Shown in pieces: positions 25,003 through 33,232 of a DNA stretch of 64,000 bases. Where the stretch lies: assembly GCF_048159605.1 (NCBI RefSeq), contig NZ_JBLREB010000001.1, positions 496,001 through 560,000 of the forward strand. The letters run 5' to 3'. How positions within the stretch are numbered: the stretch's first letter is position 1; each line of letters begins with the position of its first letter. Position numbers and translations under genes: made by a program. This DNA is from Ectobacillus polymachus (GTDB taxonomy: Bacteria > Bacillota > Bacilli > Bacillales > Bacillaceae_G). The notes beneath the pieces are model-generated. The model had not been told where the DNA came from and searched no databases. It saw only the letters and a program-made list of their open reading frames with translations.

Positions 25003-25343
25003 ATTAAGTTTTTATAACTTAGCTTTCGTACTCAGAAAATTTTGTTTTTATCCGGGACGAACTTGGGCAAAGAGAGTCAAAAAATCTTGAGTAAATGATT
25101 GTGGGATTTTATCGCTAAGCCATTATATAAAAGTTGAGAGGGTACCAAGGTACCGAGAAATCCGTTAACTTAAGAGATTTATTCTTATTGCTGGAAAGAT
25201 TAAAAATTATAGTATGCACAAATTTATTACACAATATTCCATTTTATGAAAATATTTATTTATGATTGTTATAATTTCTTGTATACTAATAATAGCTAAT
25301 GGGAACACTTACCCTTATTATAAATAATAAGGGGGGTGTTTAT
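25003..25343. other. Intergenic region before the toxin-antitoxin pair
   Basis: About 340 bases with no gene. It contains two adjacent GGTACC palindromes (GGGTACCAAGGTACCGAG, near 25140). A TATAAT-like stretch (TTGTATACTAATAAT) near 25275 could be the promoter for the following gene pair. Confidence 0.35.
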
Positions 25344-25514
25344 ATGACGAATAACAGGGAGGAAAAGGATATGACTGCCGCTACAGTATCCAATCAACCA
25401 TACCAACCTTTAAACAAAGATAAAAAGGAATTACTCAAAAATTTTATTGGTTCTATTTCGTCTAGATTAGATTTAAATGCTGTTAAGGATGAATGGAAGA
25501 ATGATCATAACTGA
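25344..25514 (+). CDS. Putative antitoxin of a PIN toxin-antitoxin pair
   Basis: This 56-residue hydrophilic protein has a central NQPYQPLNKDKKELLKNFIG segment and ends in DEWKNDHN. ATG 25344 is preceded by AAGGGGGGTG. Its 3' end overlaps the PIN-domain gene by 14 bases in another frame. The size, charge and overlap suit an antitoxin. It lacks a recognisable ribbon-helix-helix or AbrB motif, so the assignment rests on context. Confidence 0.5.
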   Translation: MTNNREEKDMTAATVSNQPYQPLNKDKKELLKNFIGSISSRLDLNAVKDEWKNDHN

Positions 25515-26067
25515 TTTCAATAATGATACTTTTTCTGGATTTGAAGATGGCGAGAAGGTATTGGTAGATACTGGAGTTATACTTGCTTTAGCCAACCAAT
25601 ATGATACTTGGCATAACACAGTCAAAAATTTATTTGAGAGCTATATTTTGAATGATGAATCGGACGAAAAGCCATTATTTTTATTTATTAATCCTACAAT
25701 TTTAAATGAGATAACTTTTTTATCAGGTAGACCATTCGAAAACTATAAAAAGAATCATACTCACATAGATTTTTCAAAAGTAAACGCTGAAGTAGTTATT
25801 GATGAAACGGTAGATGGCATAAAGAATTTGATTGAAAATGATGTACTATTAATAATTGATGGGAATAAAGAATCATCTCTGAAACAAATAGAAACATACA
25901 AGATATTAGGTTCAGCTGATGCAGTAAATGCTTCTATTGCTAATCAATTTAATTTAAGTTTTTTAACAATAGATATAAAATTGGCAAATAATTTATATAA
26001 GATTAAACGTAATATACCAAATGTATCTAAAGTCTATTTTACTACACCTACACATAAAAGTTACTAA
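25501..26067 (+). CDS. PIN-domain ribonuclease, probable toxin
   Basis: This 188-residue protein shows the PIN acidic pattern: Asp in VLVDTGVILALANQYDTWH, a Glu in INPTILNEITFL, and Asp in LGSADAVNASIANQF followed by LSFLTIDIKLA. Such domains are Mg2+-dependent RNases and are common as VapC-type toxins. ATG 25501 overlaps the upstream small gene by 14 bases; in-frame ATGs at 25489 and 25477 are alternatives. A strong terminator follows directly. It is larger than classic VapC (about 130 residues), so it may belong to a divergent PIN group. Confidence 0.72.
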   Translation: MIITDFNNDTFSGFEDGEKVLVDTGVILALANQYDTWHNTVKNLFESYILNDESDEKPLFLFINPTILNEITFLSGRPFENYKKNHTHIDFSKVNAEVVIDETVDGIKNLIENDVLLIIDGNKESSLKQIETYKILGSADAVNASIANQFNLSFLTIDIKLANNLYKIKRNIPNVSKVYFTTPTHKSY

Positions 26068-26105
26068 AGTCTCCCTACATTGATTTTGTAATGGAGACTT
26101 TTTAT
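26066..26105 (+). terminator. Terminator after the PIN-domain gene
   Basis: The perfect 9-bp hairpin AAAGTCTCC / GGAGACTTT has an 18-base loop and is followed by a T-run. It overlaps the stop codon of the PIN gene. Confidence 0.85.
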
Positions 26106-26119
26106 TTCTTATCAATTAG

Positions 26120-26454
26120 AATATTCTCAGAATTTCATCAGTTGATAATAGAATCGAATTTGAGGCTTTTCTAACAGAGATATTATGGTTACTCCACAAT
26201 TATTTGGCAGCTGCAAAAACTTTAATTGATCATTGGATCATTTAAATGAGAAAGAAGAAAACATAAAACTACTACAATTGATTTCAGAATATGCAGGGAT
26301 TGTCATTGAATTTCAAGATTGGTTTCATAAGAAACAACTTGAAATACATAGTGATTCAATAAAAGAATTTGAAAGACTTCAAGAAGAGTACTGTATACTT
26401 TGCGAGAAAGCTGGAATAATGATATGGACATCGACAGGTGCTTCTGTTGAATAA
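26120..26454 (+). pseudogene. Frameshifted remnant of an uncharacterised protein gene
   Basis: Two pieces in different frames look coding. The frame open at 26120-26245 ends in FLTEILWLLHNYLAAAKTLI followed by DHWII and a stop. The frame at 26233-26454 continues with DHLNEKEENIKLLQLISEY and FQDWFHKKQLEIH. Neither has a ribosome site or a normal start. The first piece recalls helical HEPN-like proteins with a LLHNYLA-K-L-DH pattern. I read it as a broken gene, but this is tentative. Confidence 0.4.
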
Positions 26455-26668
26455 AGGAACACAAAATAATTTCAAAATTTATATAATACGATACAAATTT
26501 TAATGAAGCGTGTTAATCACTTTTCTCAATGTAAAAAAATTATTTGTAAGTCAGAGGAATGTATAGAAAGTGATAATAAATATCTTCCCAATTTAGCGAA
26601 TGTTCCCGGTAATTAATAAAGCCACTCCTGAATTAATCAAGAATGGCTTTATATCAACATTTTTTAGA

Positions 26669-26741
26669 TGGAGCATAGGGGGCTCGAACCCCTGACCTCG
26701 ACGCTGCCAGCGTAGCGCTCTCCCAGCTGAGCTAATGCCCC
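26669..26741 (-). tRNA. tRNA-Ala (anticodon GGC)
   Basis: The minus strand folds into a 73-nt cloverleaf. The acceptor arms are GGGGCAT and ATGCTCC with discriminator A. The D arm is GCTC...GAGC, the anticodon loop CTGGCAG (GGC, Ala) and the T arm AGGGG-TTCGAGC-CCCCT. CCA is not encoded. The anticodon stem CTACG/CGTCG has one mismatch (U28 opposite C42) where CGTAG would pair fully. It is isolated rather than in a tRNA cluster, so it could be an active copy or a decaying one. Confidence 0.85.
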
Positions 26742-26873
26742 GTATGTAAATAATATTCTATTAAGGAGTATACAATAAAATGGTAGGAAAAGAAAAGCTA
26801 TAATGTAAATAGATAATATGTCTTTTTTTCTTTATTAAACGTAAGTACTACTTGCAATAGATAAATAGAATTT

Positions 26874-27410
26874 TTATACTACTTTTTTCCCAATCCAATG
26901 AGCAAATATTGCTAAAGGAATAATTAAAAGACCGAGGGGTAAACATACAAAAATAATGTTCCATGTTATGATTTCATTAACTAATAATGCATTATACAAA
27001 ACTAAACTGTATGGAATGATGATAATCATTGATGTAAATGCACCCGGAGTTATGGAACGAAAAAATATAGACTGACCAATGTGAGTAAAGGCATGTATAA
27101 AAAAAGCCAACGTAACAATTATAAAAAAATAAATATTATCAAATGCTCTTTGATTCACATATTGATTCGCCATAATAGTTGAACTACTTACAACTAAAAA
27201 TATAACTAATACTGCTACTGCAAACTGTGCTGTTGACATAGAAAATTGCTTGATTACTCTATCAGCCAATTTTTTTGGTAATCTTTCATAAAAAATACCT
27301 GAATTCTTATTAAGAAATTTCTCTAGCATAATAATTTCTTCAAAGTCGTGAAAAATAAACAAAATAGGAAACATCCAGATAAGTGTTTGAACATCAAACC
27401 ATTGTTCCAT
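26874..27410 (-). CDS. HXXEE domain-containing membrane protein
   Basis: This 178-residue protein begins with a helix followed by HDFEE, the HXXEE signature, and has five to six membrane helices with further His residues (AFFIHAFTHIGQS). HXXEE proteins are short integral membrane proteins of unknown function, possibly metal-dependent. ATG 27410 follows GGGGGAG closely; the in-frame ATG 27422 has no ribosome site. It is monocistronic, on the minus strand. Confidence 0.8.
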   Translation of the reverse strand: MEQWFDVQTLIWMFPILFIFHDFEEIIMLEKFLNKNSGIFYERLPKKLADRVIKQFSMSTAQFAVAVLVIFLVVSSSTIMANQYVNQRAFDNIYFFIIVTLAFFIHAFTHIGQSIFFRSITPGAFTSMIIIIPYSLVLYNALLVNEIITWNIIFVCLPLGLLIIPLAIFAHWIGKKVV

Positions 27411-27721
27411 AATCTCCCCCATTTTTTAAACCATCTTATTTTCTAATTGATCCGTATTTAATTTTAACATATAATTACATTTGCGCTTCAAAAAAACTGA
27501 AATATTATAATATTCAAACAAGATACATGAGATGATTTGTTTTATTAAGATCTATCTACCATTTTGAGAAGCGAGAAATGATAAAAAGAAGATGGGAGCT
27601 TAATAAAATCAAATTCCGATAAAGCTCTATGAAACAAGGAGAGGTTCATGTAGGAGGTGTCAGTCCAATGTGAGTCCATTTTCGCTAAATCTATTACCTT
27701 AAAAAGCGAGGGTGGAAAAAT

Positions 27722-28921
27722 ATGAAACGTTCTTTTCATTATTTATGGATCGGTCAAAGCGCTGCGAATGCGGCTGATATTTTGCTGATTATGGTTGTGA
27801 TGACGCTGATGTATAGGGTGACGGGGAAGGCGTCTGTTATGGCGGCTGTTCCGTTGCTTTCGATGAGCGCACGGTTTTTAAGCGGGATGGTATCTCCTAT
27901 TTTCTTAGATAAATATGGTTTGAAGTCATTGCTTGTAAGTTCACAGGTTGGTAAGACAGTGTTTCTTCTAATCCTGTGTTTATCTTCCTTTAGCATGGCT
28001 GGACAATCAGTCTACCTTATTTTAGCTTTACATGTTTGTATTTCTTTTTTTGATGGATGGGCTGCGGCGAGCCGGAATGCAATGCTACCTTATTTAGTTA
28101 CTACGAATCTATTAATGAAGGTGAATAGTTTTGTTGCTGCAGTAGATCAGAGCGTGCAATTAGGCGGTTGGGCATTAGGCGGGATTATTGTTGCTTTCTT
28201 TGGAGTAAGCTATACGCTCGTGCTTATTGTTTGCTTCTATTTGGCTTCTACTATTTTGATGCTGCTACTTCCAAGTATTGATGACAAAAGGGAAAAACGG
28301 AATGTGGGAGAGTCCTTGAGCGAGGGCTGGCGATATATAGGGAGTGTGCCATTTTTGTTTTGGGGAACCATAAGCGGTGGGCTTAGTATGCTTGGAGGCG
28401 GTGTGTGGATTGCAGCTATCTTATATGTCTTCATACAGAAGGTACTGCATACGTCGGAAGTCTGGTGGGGATATATTAACGCTTCGTATATGGGCGGACT
28501 TCTTTTGGGAAGTTTGTTTATTATCAAGGTCAGTAAGCAAATTGGTACGAGAAGAGGTGTGCTTTTGTTTGAAAGTGCAATGATGGCAGGCAGCACGTTT
28601 CTTTTTGGTATCGGTATTGGACCGATAGCCTGTCTTCTATTTTCGGCTTTATACGGTTTTTTTGAGCAATTTGTAAACATTCCCTATCAAACGATGCTGC
28701 AAACTTATGTGGACCGTAAGAAACTTGCGAAAGTATATAGCGTGACTGATATGGTTGGAACGGTTATGTTTGGACTTTCTACCATTACAATGGGTATGGT
28801 ATCTGACAACTTTGGAGTTCAAACAAGCTTTTACTTAGGTACATCAATCTTACTGTTCTCCTGTTTTGGCTATGCATTGGCTATAAAATCGAACTGGAGA
28901 AATACGGAACATATACGTTAG
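27722..28921 (+). CDS. MFS transporter
   Basis: This 399-residue protein has about 12 predicted membrane helices and the MFS loop 2-3 region SPIFLDKYGLKSLLVSSQVG. It belongs broadly to the macrolide/drug exporter type (MefA-like). Substrate unknown. GAGGGTGG precedes the ATG. It is followed by a strong terminator and then the SmtB-like operon, so it is probably a single-gene unit. Confidence 0.88.
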   Translation: MKRSFHYLWIGQSAANAADILLIMVVMTLMYRVTGKASVMAAVPLLSMSARFLSGMVSPIFLDKYGLKSLLVSSQVGKTVFLLILCLSSFSMAGQSVYLILALHVCISFFDGWAAASRNAMLPYLVTTNLLMKVNSFVAAVDQSVQLGGWALGGIIVAFFGVSYTLVLIVCFYLASTILMLLLPSIDDKREKRNVGESLSEGWRYIGSVPFLFWGTISGGLSMLGGGVWIAAILYVFIQKVLHTSEVWWGYINASYMGGLLLGSLFIIKVSKQIGTRRGVLLFESAMMAGSTFLFGIGIGPIACLLFSALYGFFEQFVNIPYQTMLQTYVDRKKLAKVYSVTDMVGTVMFGLSTITMGMVSDNFGVQTSFYLGTSILLFSCFGYALAIKSNWRNTEHIR

Positions 28922-28937
28922 TTAATAAGGTTTGAGT

Positions 28938-28970
28938 AAAACTCCTGTTTAAAGCAGGAGTTTTGTTTTT
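28938..28970 (+). terminator. Terminator after the MFS gene
   Basis: The perfect 10-bp hairpin AAAACTCCTG / CAGGAGTTTT is followed by GTTTTT. Confidence 0.9.
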
Positions 28971-28975
28971 CAAAC

Positions 28976-29013
28976 TAGACATCATAAACAATTACACTAT
29001 ATAATGTAATTGT
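28976..29013 (+). promoter_or_regulatory. Promoter and SmtB/ArsR-type operator
   Basis: TAGACA (28976), an 18-base spacer and TATAAT (29000-29005) make a sigma-A promoter. A perfect 9-bp inverted repeat, ACAATTACA-N8-TGTAATTGT (28988-29013), covers the -10 box. Its size and position suit repression by the ArsR-family regulator encoded next. The pairing is inferred. Confidence 0.75.
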
Positions 29014-29031
29014 GGAATGGAGGAGGATGCA

Positions 29032-29382
29032 ATGGATAAAATGATCTGTAGTTGTACCCCTAAGCCTCAACTAACGGAACGTCCCTTATTGAATATAGAA
29101 AGTGCCGAAAATTTAAGTGAAACATTTAAAATCTTATCAAACGGGACTCGTCTTCGAATCTTACACGCTTTGGTTCGAAAATCAAATTTATCCGTTAGTG
29201 AGATAGCCGGACAGCTCGAAATGAAACCTCAAGCCATTTCCAACCAGCTTCAACGCCTGGTGGATAAAGGGATTATACGTTCGTATCGTGAAGGTAATTT
29301 TATTCGGTACCGAATTGTTGATACGTGTGTCATTAACCTTTTGGACCAGGGGCTTTGTTTAACGGAAGATTTGCCAAAATAG
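29032..29382 (+). CDS. ArsR/SmtB family metal-responsive repressor
   Basis: This 116-residue winged-helix protein has LSETFKILSNGTRLRILHAL, then SEIAGQLEMKPQAISNQLQRL with the alpha-R recognition helix, then a YREGNFIRYRI wing. Possible metal-binding residues are the N-terminal CSC near residue 6 and Cys residues in the C-terminal helix (DTCVINLLDQGLCL). ATG 29032 follows GGAGGAGG. It lies behind a 9-bp operator and 13 bases ahead of a metallothionein gene, the same gene pairing as cyanobacterial smtB/smtA but in one operon. It probably releases DNA on Zn, Cd or Pb. Confidence 0.9.
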   Translation: MDKMICSCTPKPQLTERPLLNIESAENLSETFKILSNGTRLRILHALVRKSNLSVSEIAGQLEMKPQAISNQLQRLVDKGIIRSYREGNFIRYRIVDTCVINLLDQGLCLTEDLPK

Positions 29383-29395
29383 GAGGAGATTTAGG

Positions 29396-29548
29396 ATGGA
29401 AAAGTGTGCACGCCCTAATTGTAATTGTCTTGTAGGTGAAAACAAAGTAGAAGTAGAAGGAAAAGTTTATTGTAGTCAAGAATGTGCAAATCATTGTACA
29501 GATGAAAAATGCGTATGCCAATCTTGCAAATGTGACAAAGCTGTTTAA
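29396..29548 (+). CDS. Bacterial metallothionein (SmtA/BmtA-like)
   Basis: This 50-residue protein has ten Cys (positions 4, 9, 11, 26, 30, 34, 39, 41, 44, 46) and one His (33), with the CxxC/CxC spacing CVCQSCKC near the C-terminus. This agrees with the prokaryotic metallothionein family, which wraps a Zn4-type cluster. It starts 13 bases after the repressor stop with AGGAGG upstream and is followed by a terminator. Its expression is likely switched on by the same metal sensed by the SmtB-like protein. The gene is short and easily missed. Confidence 0.88.
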   Translation: MEKCARPNCNCLVGENKVEVEGKVYCSQECANHCTDEKCVCQSCKCDKAV

Positions 29549-29570
29549 TACAGTTGTGGTTCTTGGTTAG

Positions 29571-29607
29571 GATTGTAGCTATTACATAATGGCTGCAATC
29601 TTTTTTT
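29571..29607 (+). terminator. Terminator of the metallothionein operon
   Basis: The hairpin GATTGTAGC / GCTGCAATC (one G-U pair) is followed by seven T. Confidence 0.9.
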
Positions 29608-29761
29608 GTTTATCAGTTACTATAAGTGTTGTTAAACGACCTGGTGTTTTTTGCATAAATCAATCTCCTGTAAACCTAAAATTGATATAATAAAATATAA
29701 CACATTGTTGTGTAATGGAAAGGGGAAGCAAGTTGAATTTGATGAGGTGGGGGGTAAATAG

Positions 29762-30328
29762 ATGCCATATTTTTGGAGTAATTTTATTGCTTCAGCATTT
29801 GGAGCATTTGTAGGTGGACTTATATCATTTTTTATTTCGAAGTGGACGTTAAATAAAACGATACTATTAAATGAAAAATCATTTGTTTTAAAATTTAATA
29901 GATCAATCCATTACTTTGAAAAATATATTGTAATTTCTCGTAAACTTTTAAATCTTGGAAAGATAGATCCTAGTAAAGAACAAGAAATTATAGCAGATTT
30001 TCATGAATTAAGGGAGTACTTACTAAAAATCAGTTCTTGTTTTATTGATCTAGAAGACAATGAAAACTTTGAAGAAAAGTTAAAAGGTGAATACATTACA
30101 ATATTTACTGAAGATAGTCCTTCATTATACTTTAAAAAATTGAATGCGTTATTTTATAAAACCATAGCATTATACAATCACCTTATTGATCTTTATAAAG
30201 ATTTTATCCCTGAATGTATTCCGGACAAAATTGAGATGGAATTACTTATACATGACGATCATCATGAGGTAATATTGCAAGATTTAGAAAAGACTTTTAA
30301 AAGAGTAAAAAAAGTGATATGTATATAA
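29762..30328 (+). CDS. Hypothetical protein with N-terminal membrane anchor
   Basis: The 188-residue protein has one N-terminal membrane helix (about residues 5-27, glycine-rich) and a long, mostly helical, charged cytoplasmic part. I do not recognise the family. GAGGTGGGGGG lies about ten bases before the ATG. Its last 18 codons and its terminator are repeated at 34830-34949 behind nupC, which marks an old duplication or rearrangement. Confidence 0.65.
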   Translation: MPYFWSNFIASAFGAFVGGLISFFISKWTLNKTILLNEKSFVLKFNRSIHYFEKYIVISRKLLNLGKIDPSKEQEIIADFHELREYLLKISSCFIDLEDNENFEEKLKGEYITIFTEDSPSLYFKKLNALFYKTIALYNHLIDLYKDFIPECIPDKIEMELLIHDDHHEVILQDLEKTFKRVKKVICI

Positions 30329-30394
30329 ATCCCACCATCCATTTGGAGGACACTGAACGATACGTAAAGCCTTGTTCAGTGTCCTTTTCAATTT
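30275..30394. repeat. Direct repeat copy A (gene 3' end plus terminator)
   Basis: About 120 bases starting TTGCAAGATTTAGAAAAGA recur at 34830-34949 with roughly 80% or better identity by eye. They span the last 18 codons of the 29762 gene and its terminator. The two copies flank 4.4 kb containing a pseudogene, the TrmB regulator, an MFS exporter, a broken cdd and nupC. Confidence 0.85.
30348..30388 (+). terminator. Terminator after the 29762 gene
   Basis: The perfect 11-bp hairpin GGACACTGAAC / GTTCAGTGTCC is followed by TTTT. Confidence 0.85.
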
Positions 30395-30420
30395 GGAAAT
30401 CTGCAAAGGGAGGGGATTGA

Positions 30421-30603
30421 TTGAAAAAGTATAAAAAGTGTCCTTTTCTTTTTGCAAGTGTATGCGGAAGTGTACTAGGGCTCATTTTATTATATTTTAC
30501 CACTGGAAAATTCCAGTGGAGTTTTTGGATTACTTATGTTTTAGGTAGCGTGATAGGATAGTTTATCTATAATCGGCTTTCTAAAAATCATGATAAGGAT
30601 TGA
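30421..30603 (+). pseudogene. Broken copy of the small membrane protein gene at 23542
   Basis: The sequence matches 23542-23727 with only about a dozen base changes, including the ribosome site (GGAGGGG) and the TTG start. Codon 47 is TAG where the other copy has TGG (Trp), so the product ends after 46 residues in the second membrane helix. The frame stays open after that stop to the equivalent end. The 20-base internal palindrome is kept (30500-30519). A 46-residue protein could still be made. Confidence 0.75.
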
Positions 30604-30753
30604 TGAACTACCGATTAAAAAGAACACGTACCGTAAAAGCTGACATAAAAGGTGAAATTGTTCTAAGATACTTTGAAAAACAAGATGCAAGATTGGAAAA
30701 CATGCTACTATAGGTAGTAGTTATGCTTATCCAAACCGTTTTTAGGAGGAACC

Positions 30754-31512
30754 ATGTTACAAAAATTCGGGTTTTCACAGTATGAAAGTCAAGTTTTTGA
30801 AGTTCTTGCATCCAGTGAGGAACCAATGGATGCGACGAACATCGTGAAATATTCAGGTGTACCGAAATCTAAAATATACGAGGTAATCTCGCGCATGATC
30901 GAAAAAGGGATGGTCCTTGATTCAGTATCTGAGAAGAAAAAGCTGTATACCGCATTGCCGTTGCCGATCGTGATCGAAAAACTGACGACTGAGTTCCAGG
31001 AAAACGTTCAGAAATTAAAAACAAACACCACAAAGAGAGCGTTCTATGACGAACATGTCTGGAGTTTAAAAGTGGATTCGTCTATCCGTGCACAAACGAG
31101 AGAGCTTCTTCAAGGAGCGGAGAAATCCATAAAGGTTTCCGCTTGGCAGGATGACGTTCTGTACTATCTGCCATTGCTTGAAGAAAAAGAGAAGCAGGGA
31201 GTGGATGTGGAAGTTCTGGTGGTAGGTGAGCTGAAGTCCAATCTGTCCCATGTATATACGGTTATCCCCACACAGGAGCATTATTCGCTAGAACGTTTTC
31301 GCTTAGTTGCCGTGGATGAGACAGAAGTCCTTTTTGCAGGGATGGAAAATCAAAGCTGGCAGGCGTTAAAAACAAAATCGAGGCCGTTTATCAAAGTGTT
31401 TATCGAGTTCTTTTATCATGATGTAGCACTTGCCAAAATTACAGAAAAGCACTCCGATCTAATAATGAATGATGAAGAGATTAAAAGTGTTTTGATGAAG
31501 TTAAGGTATTAA
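30754..31512 (+). CDS. TrmB family transcriptional regulator
   Basis: This 252-residue protein has an N-terminal TrmB winged helix (FGFSQYESQVFEVLASSEEP, VKYSGVPKSKIYEVISRMIE) and a C-terminal phospholipase-D-like ligand domain. TrmB regulators are common in archaea and in some Bacillaceae, where they often control a neighbouring transporter. The adjacent MFS gene is convergent and separated by a terminator. TTAGGAGGAACC precedes the ATG. Base composition is somewhat GC-richer than the flanking small genes, which hints at separate origin. Confidence 0.88.
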   Translation: MLQKFGFSQYESQVFEVLASSEEPMDATNIVKYSGVPKSKIYEVISRMIEKGMVLDSVSEKKKLYTALPLPIVIEKLTTEFQENVQKLKTNTTKRAFYDEHVWSLKVDSSIRAQTRELLQGAEKSIKVSAWQDDVLYYLPLLEEKEKQGVDVEVLVVGELKSNLSHVYTVIPTQEHYSLERFRLVAVDETEVLFAGMENQSWQALKTKSRPFIKVFIEFFYHDVALAKITEKHSDLIMNDEEIKSVLMKLRY

Positions 31513-31580
31513 AAAAGAAGGTTAAAGGGGGCTGCTGACAAACTCCTCGAGGTAGCTAACTTTTTCTGAGTATTTTTTAA

Positions 31581-31618
31581 AGCCTGTGTAGTACGATAGA
31601 CTACACAGGCTCTTTTTA
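31581..31618. terminator. Terminator between TrmB and MFS genes
   Basis: The perfect 11-bp hairpin AGCCTGTGTAG / CTACACAGGCT has a nine-base loop and is followed by CTTTTT on the plus strand. It serves the TrmB gene. Confidence 0.88.
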
Positions 31619-31653
31619 CGTTGGAGGTTTAATTCTCTTATGATGGGAAAACA

Positions 31654-32823
31654 CTAGCTAATTGTATGTTCCTCATTTGAAGAACGCTCTTTTTTAGCCA
31701 TTGAAAAAACAGCTGTTCCAAGTGCTAGTATGACTAACACTCCGCCTACTGTTGCATTCATTTCTACTGACGCGTTTTCAATCACGATTCCGCCGATCAT
31801 GGACCCGAAAGCAATGCCAAAGTGTATCGCAGAATTATTTAAGCTTTGCTGGATATCCGATGTTTCAGGAGAAGACTCGATGAGATAACTCTGCATAGCA
31901 GGGGTGATCGCCCAGCTGAGCATGCTCCACATGATCATGACCGCTAAAAATAACGGAAAAGCAAACGTTGTATAGGGAATCATAAAGATTGAAATGCAAA
32001 ATAATACGATTACAGCCAAAATGGTTGGCTTCGTGCCGAACCGGTCTGCAAGCATCCCTCCGAGTCCGCCGCCGAACACGGCTGCTACACCGAAGATCAG
32101 GTATACGATGCTCACCCATGTACCATTAAGCCCGAGCGCCATCTTTAGGAAAGGCGTTAAATATCCGTATAAAGTAAGATGGCCAGCCAAGAATAGAAAT
32201 GAAGTCAACTGAGCAAACAATACTCTTCGATCTTTTAATGTACCTAGCTGTTGTCTGATCGGGATCGTTGGTTTTGGAGCAAGCCGTCCCATAAAGAAAT
32301 ATACACCGAGTATGGACAAAACAGTTAGCACCACAATCAAGATGAACGGAGCACGCCAGCCAAAAGCATTTCCGAGCATTAGGCCAATCGGTATGCCAAG
32401 TACGAGTGAGGCGCTTATTCCCATAAATACGACGCCGATTGCACGAGCACGGTATTTTTCATCCACAATTGTTGAAGCAATTGTTACACATAGTACGATG
32501 AGCAATGAACCGCTTGCAGCAGACAGGATCCGAGCGATTAATAGCATCGTATAAGAAGGACTCACGATCACCAATGCGTTCCCTATTAAGAATACCAATA
32601 AAGCTACAAGGGTTAAACGCTTTCTCTCTACTTGAGCTGTTATCGTCAGCAAAATGGGAGCTGCAACCGCAAAAACGAGGGAGAACACCGTAATGAGGAA
32701 TCCGGCTTTCCCGAGGCTTACTCCTAGATCTTCTGAAATAAGGTCCAATATCCCACCTATGATCAACTCGACCATTCCAACGACAAATGAAACGATCGTC
32801 AATAAATAAACACGTTTATTCAA
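31654..32823 (-). CDS. MFS transporter (AraJ/YdhP-like efflux type)
   Basis: This 389-residue, 12-helix major facilitator has the family A loop AQVERKRLTLVALLVF and a second loop GGLGGMLADRFGTKPT. The overall pattern resembles arabinose-efflux/drug exporters. It faces the TrmB-type regulator gene, which may control it. The minus-strand leader has TTAAAAAAGAGGTGGG just before the ATG. Substrate unknown. Confidence 0.88.
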   Translation of the reverse strand: MNKRVYLLTIVSFVVGMVELIIGGILDLISEDLGVSLGKAGFLITVFSLVFAVAAPILLTITAQVERKRLTLVALLVFLIGNALVIVSPSYTMLLIARILSAASGSLLIVLCVTIASTIVDEKYRARAIGVVFMGISASLVLGIPIGLMLGNAFGWRAPFILIVVLTVLSILGVYFFMGRLAPKPTIPIRQQLGTLKDRRVLFAQLTSFLFLAGHLTLYGYLTPFLKMALGLNGTWVSIVYLIFGVAAVFGGGLGGMLADRFGTKPTILAVIVLFCISIFMIPYTTFAFPLFLAVMIMWSMLSWAITPAMQSYLIESSPETSDIQQSLNNSAIHFGIAFGSMIGGIVIENASVEMNATVGGVLVILALGTAVFSMAKKERSSNEEHTIS

Positions 32824-33232
32824 ATTTACCCACCTCTTTTTTAAAAAAGTTACTCCTATAATGGTAACCTATAAAGAAAGGGGTATCAATAACTAATTAT
32901 AGCCAAATAATAGAAGATTATTATGTTTGAGAAATCGATGTAGGATGTAAATAAGCTGTATATAAGTGATTCAACAATGCTATTAGGCGGAAAATAACCG
33001 TATATAGGGGTAGTGACAGCTTCGCTAGTGCTACCCCATTTATTTTAAGATTTTTTTATTGTTCACAAATTTTACCTATTGAAAACGTTGTCATTTTTTG
33101 TTGACTTATGTCGAAAACCCGGATATATTTATCATTGTCAGAGGTCATACATCCTACAACATTATACTTTACGATATATTGATTCAAACTCTAGCACGTA
33201 TGAAATACACTATTGGAGGCAGAATTTATAGA
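32824..33232. other. Intergenic region with one strong hairpin
   Basis: About 400 bases without a supported gene. It contains the MFS promoter region on the minus strand and the hairpin GGGGTAG...CTACCCC at 33007-33037. That hairpin has an inner AGC-TTC-GCT stem and a following ATTTATTTT tract. The hairpin resembles a terminator of a lost plus-strand transcript. A short open frame from 33098 has no ribosome site and runs into the cdd remnant. Confidence 0.45.

Noticed and set aside
25140..25162. Adjacent GGTACC palindromes as a possible operator of the toxin-antitoxin pair
   Set aside because: They are about 190 bases upstream of the gene, short, and not linked to the promoter-like sequence near 25275.
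27545..27725. Possible T-box leader before the MFS gene (GAGAAATGATAAAAAG, then GCGAGGGTGGAAAAA)
   Set aside because: The T-box core AGGGTGGNACCGCG is not present beyond AGGGTGG, no terminator follows, and the match is explained by the ribosome site.
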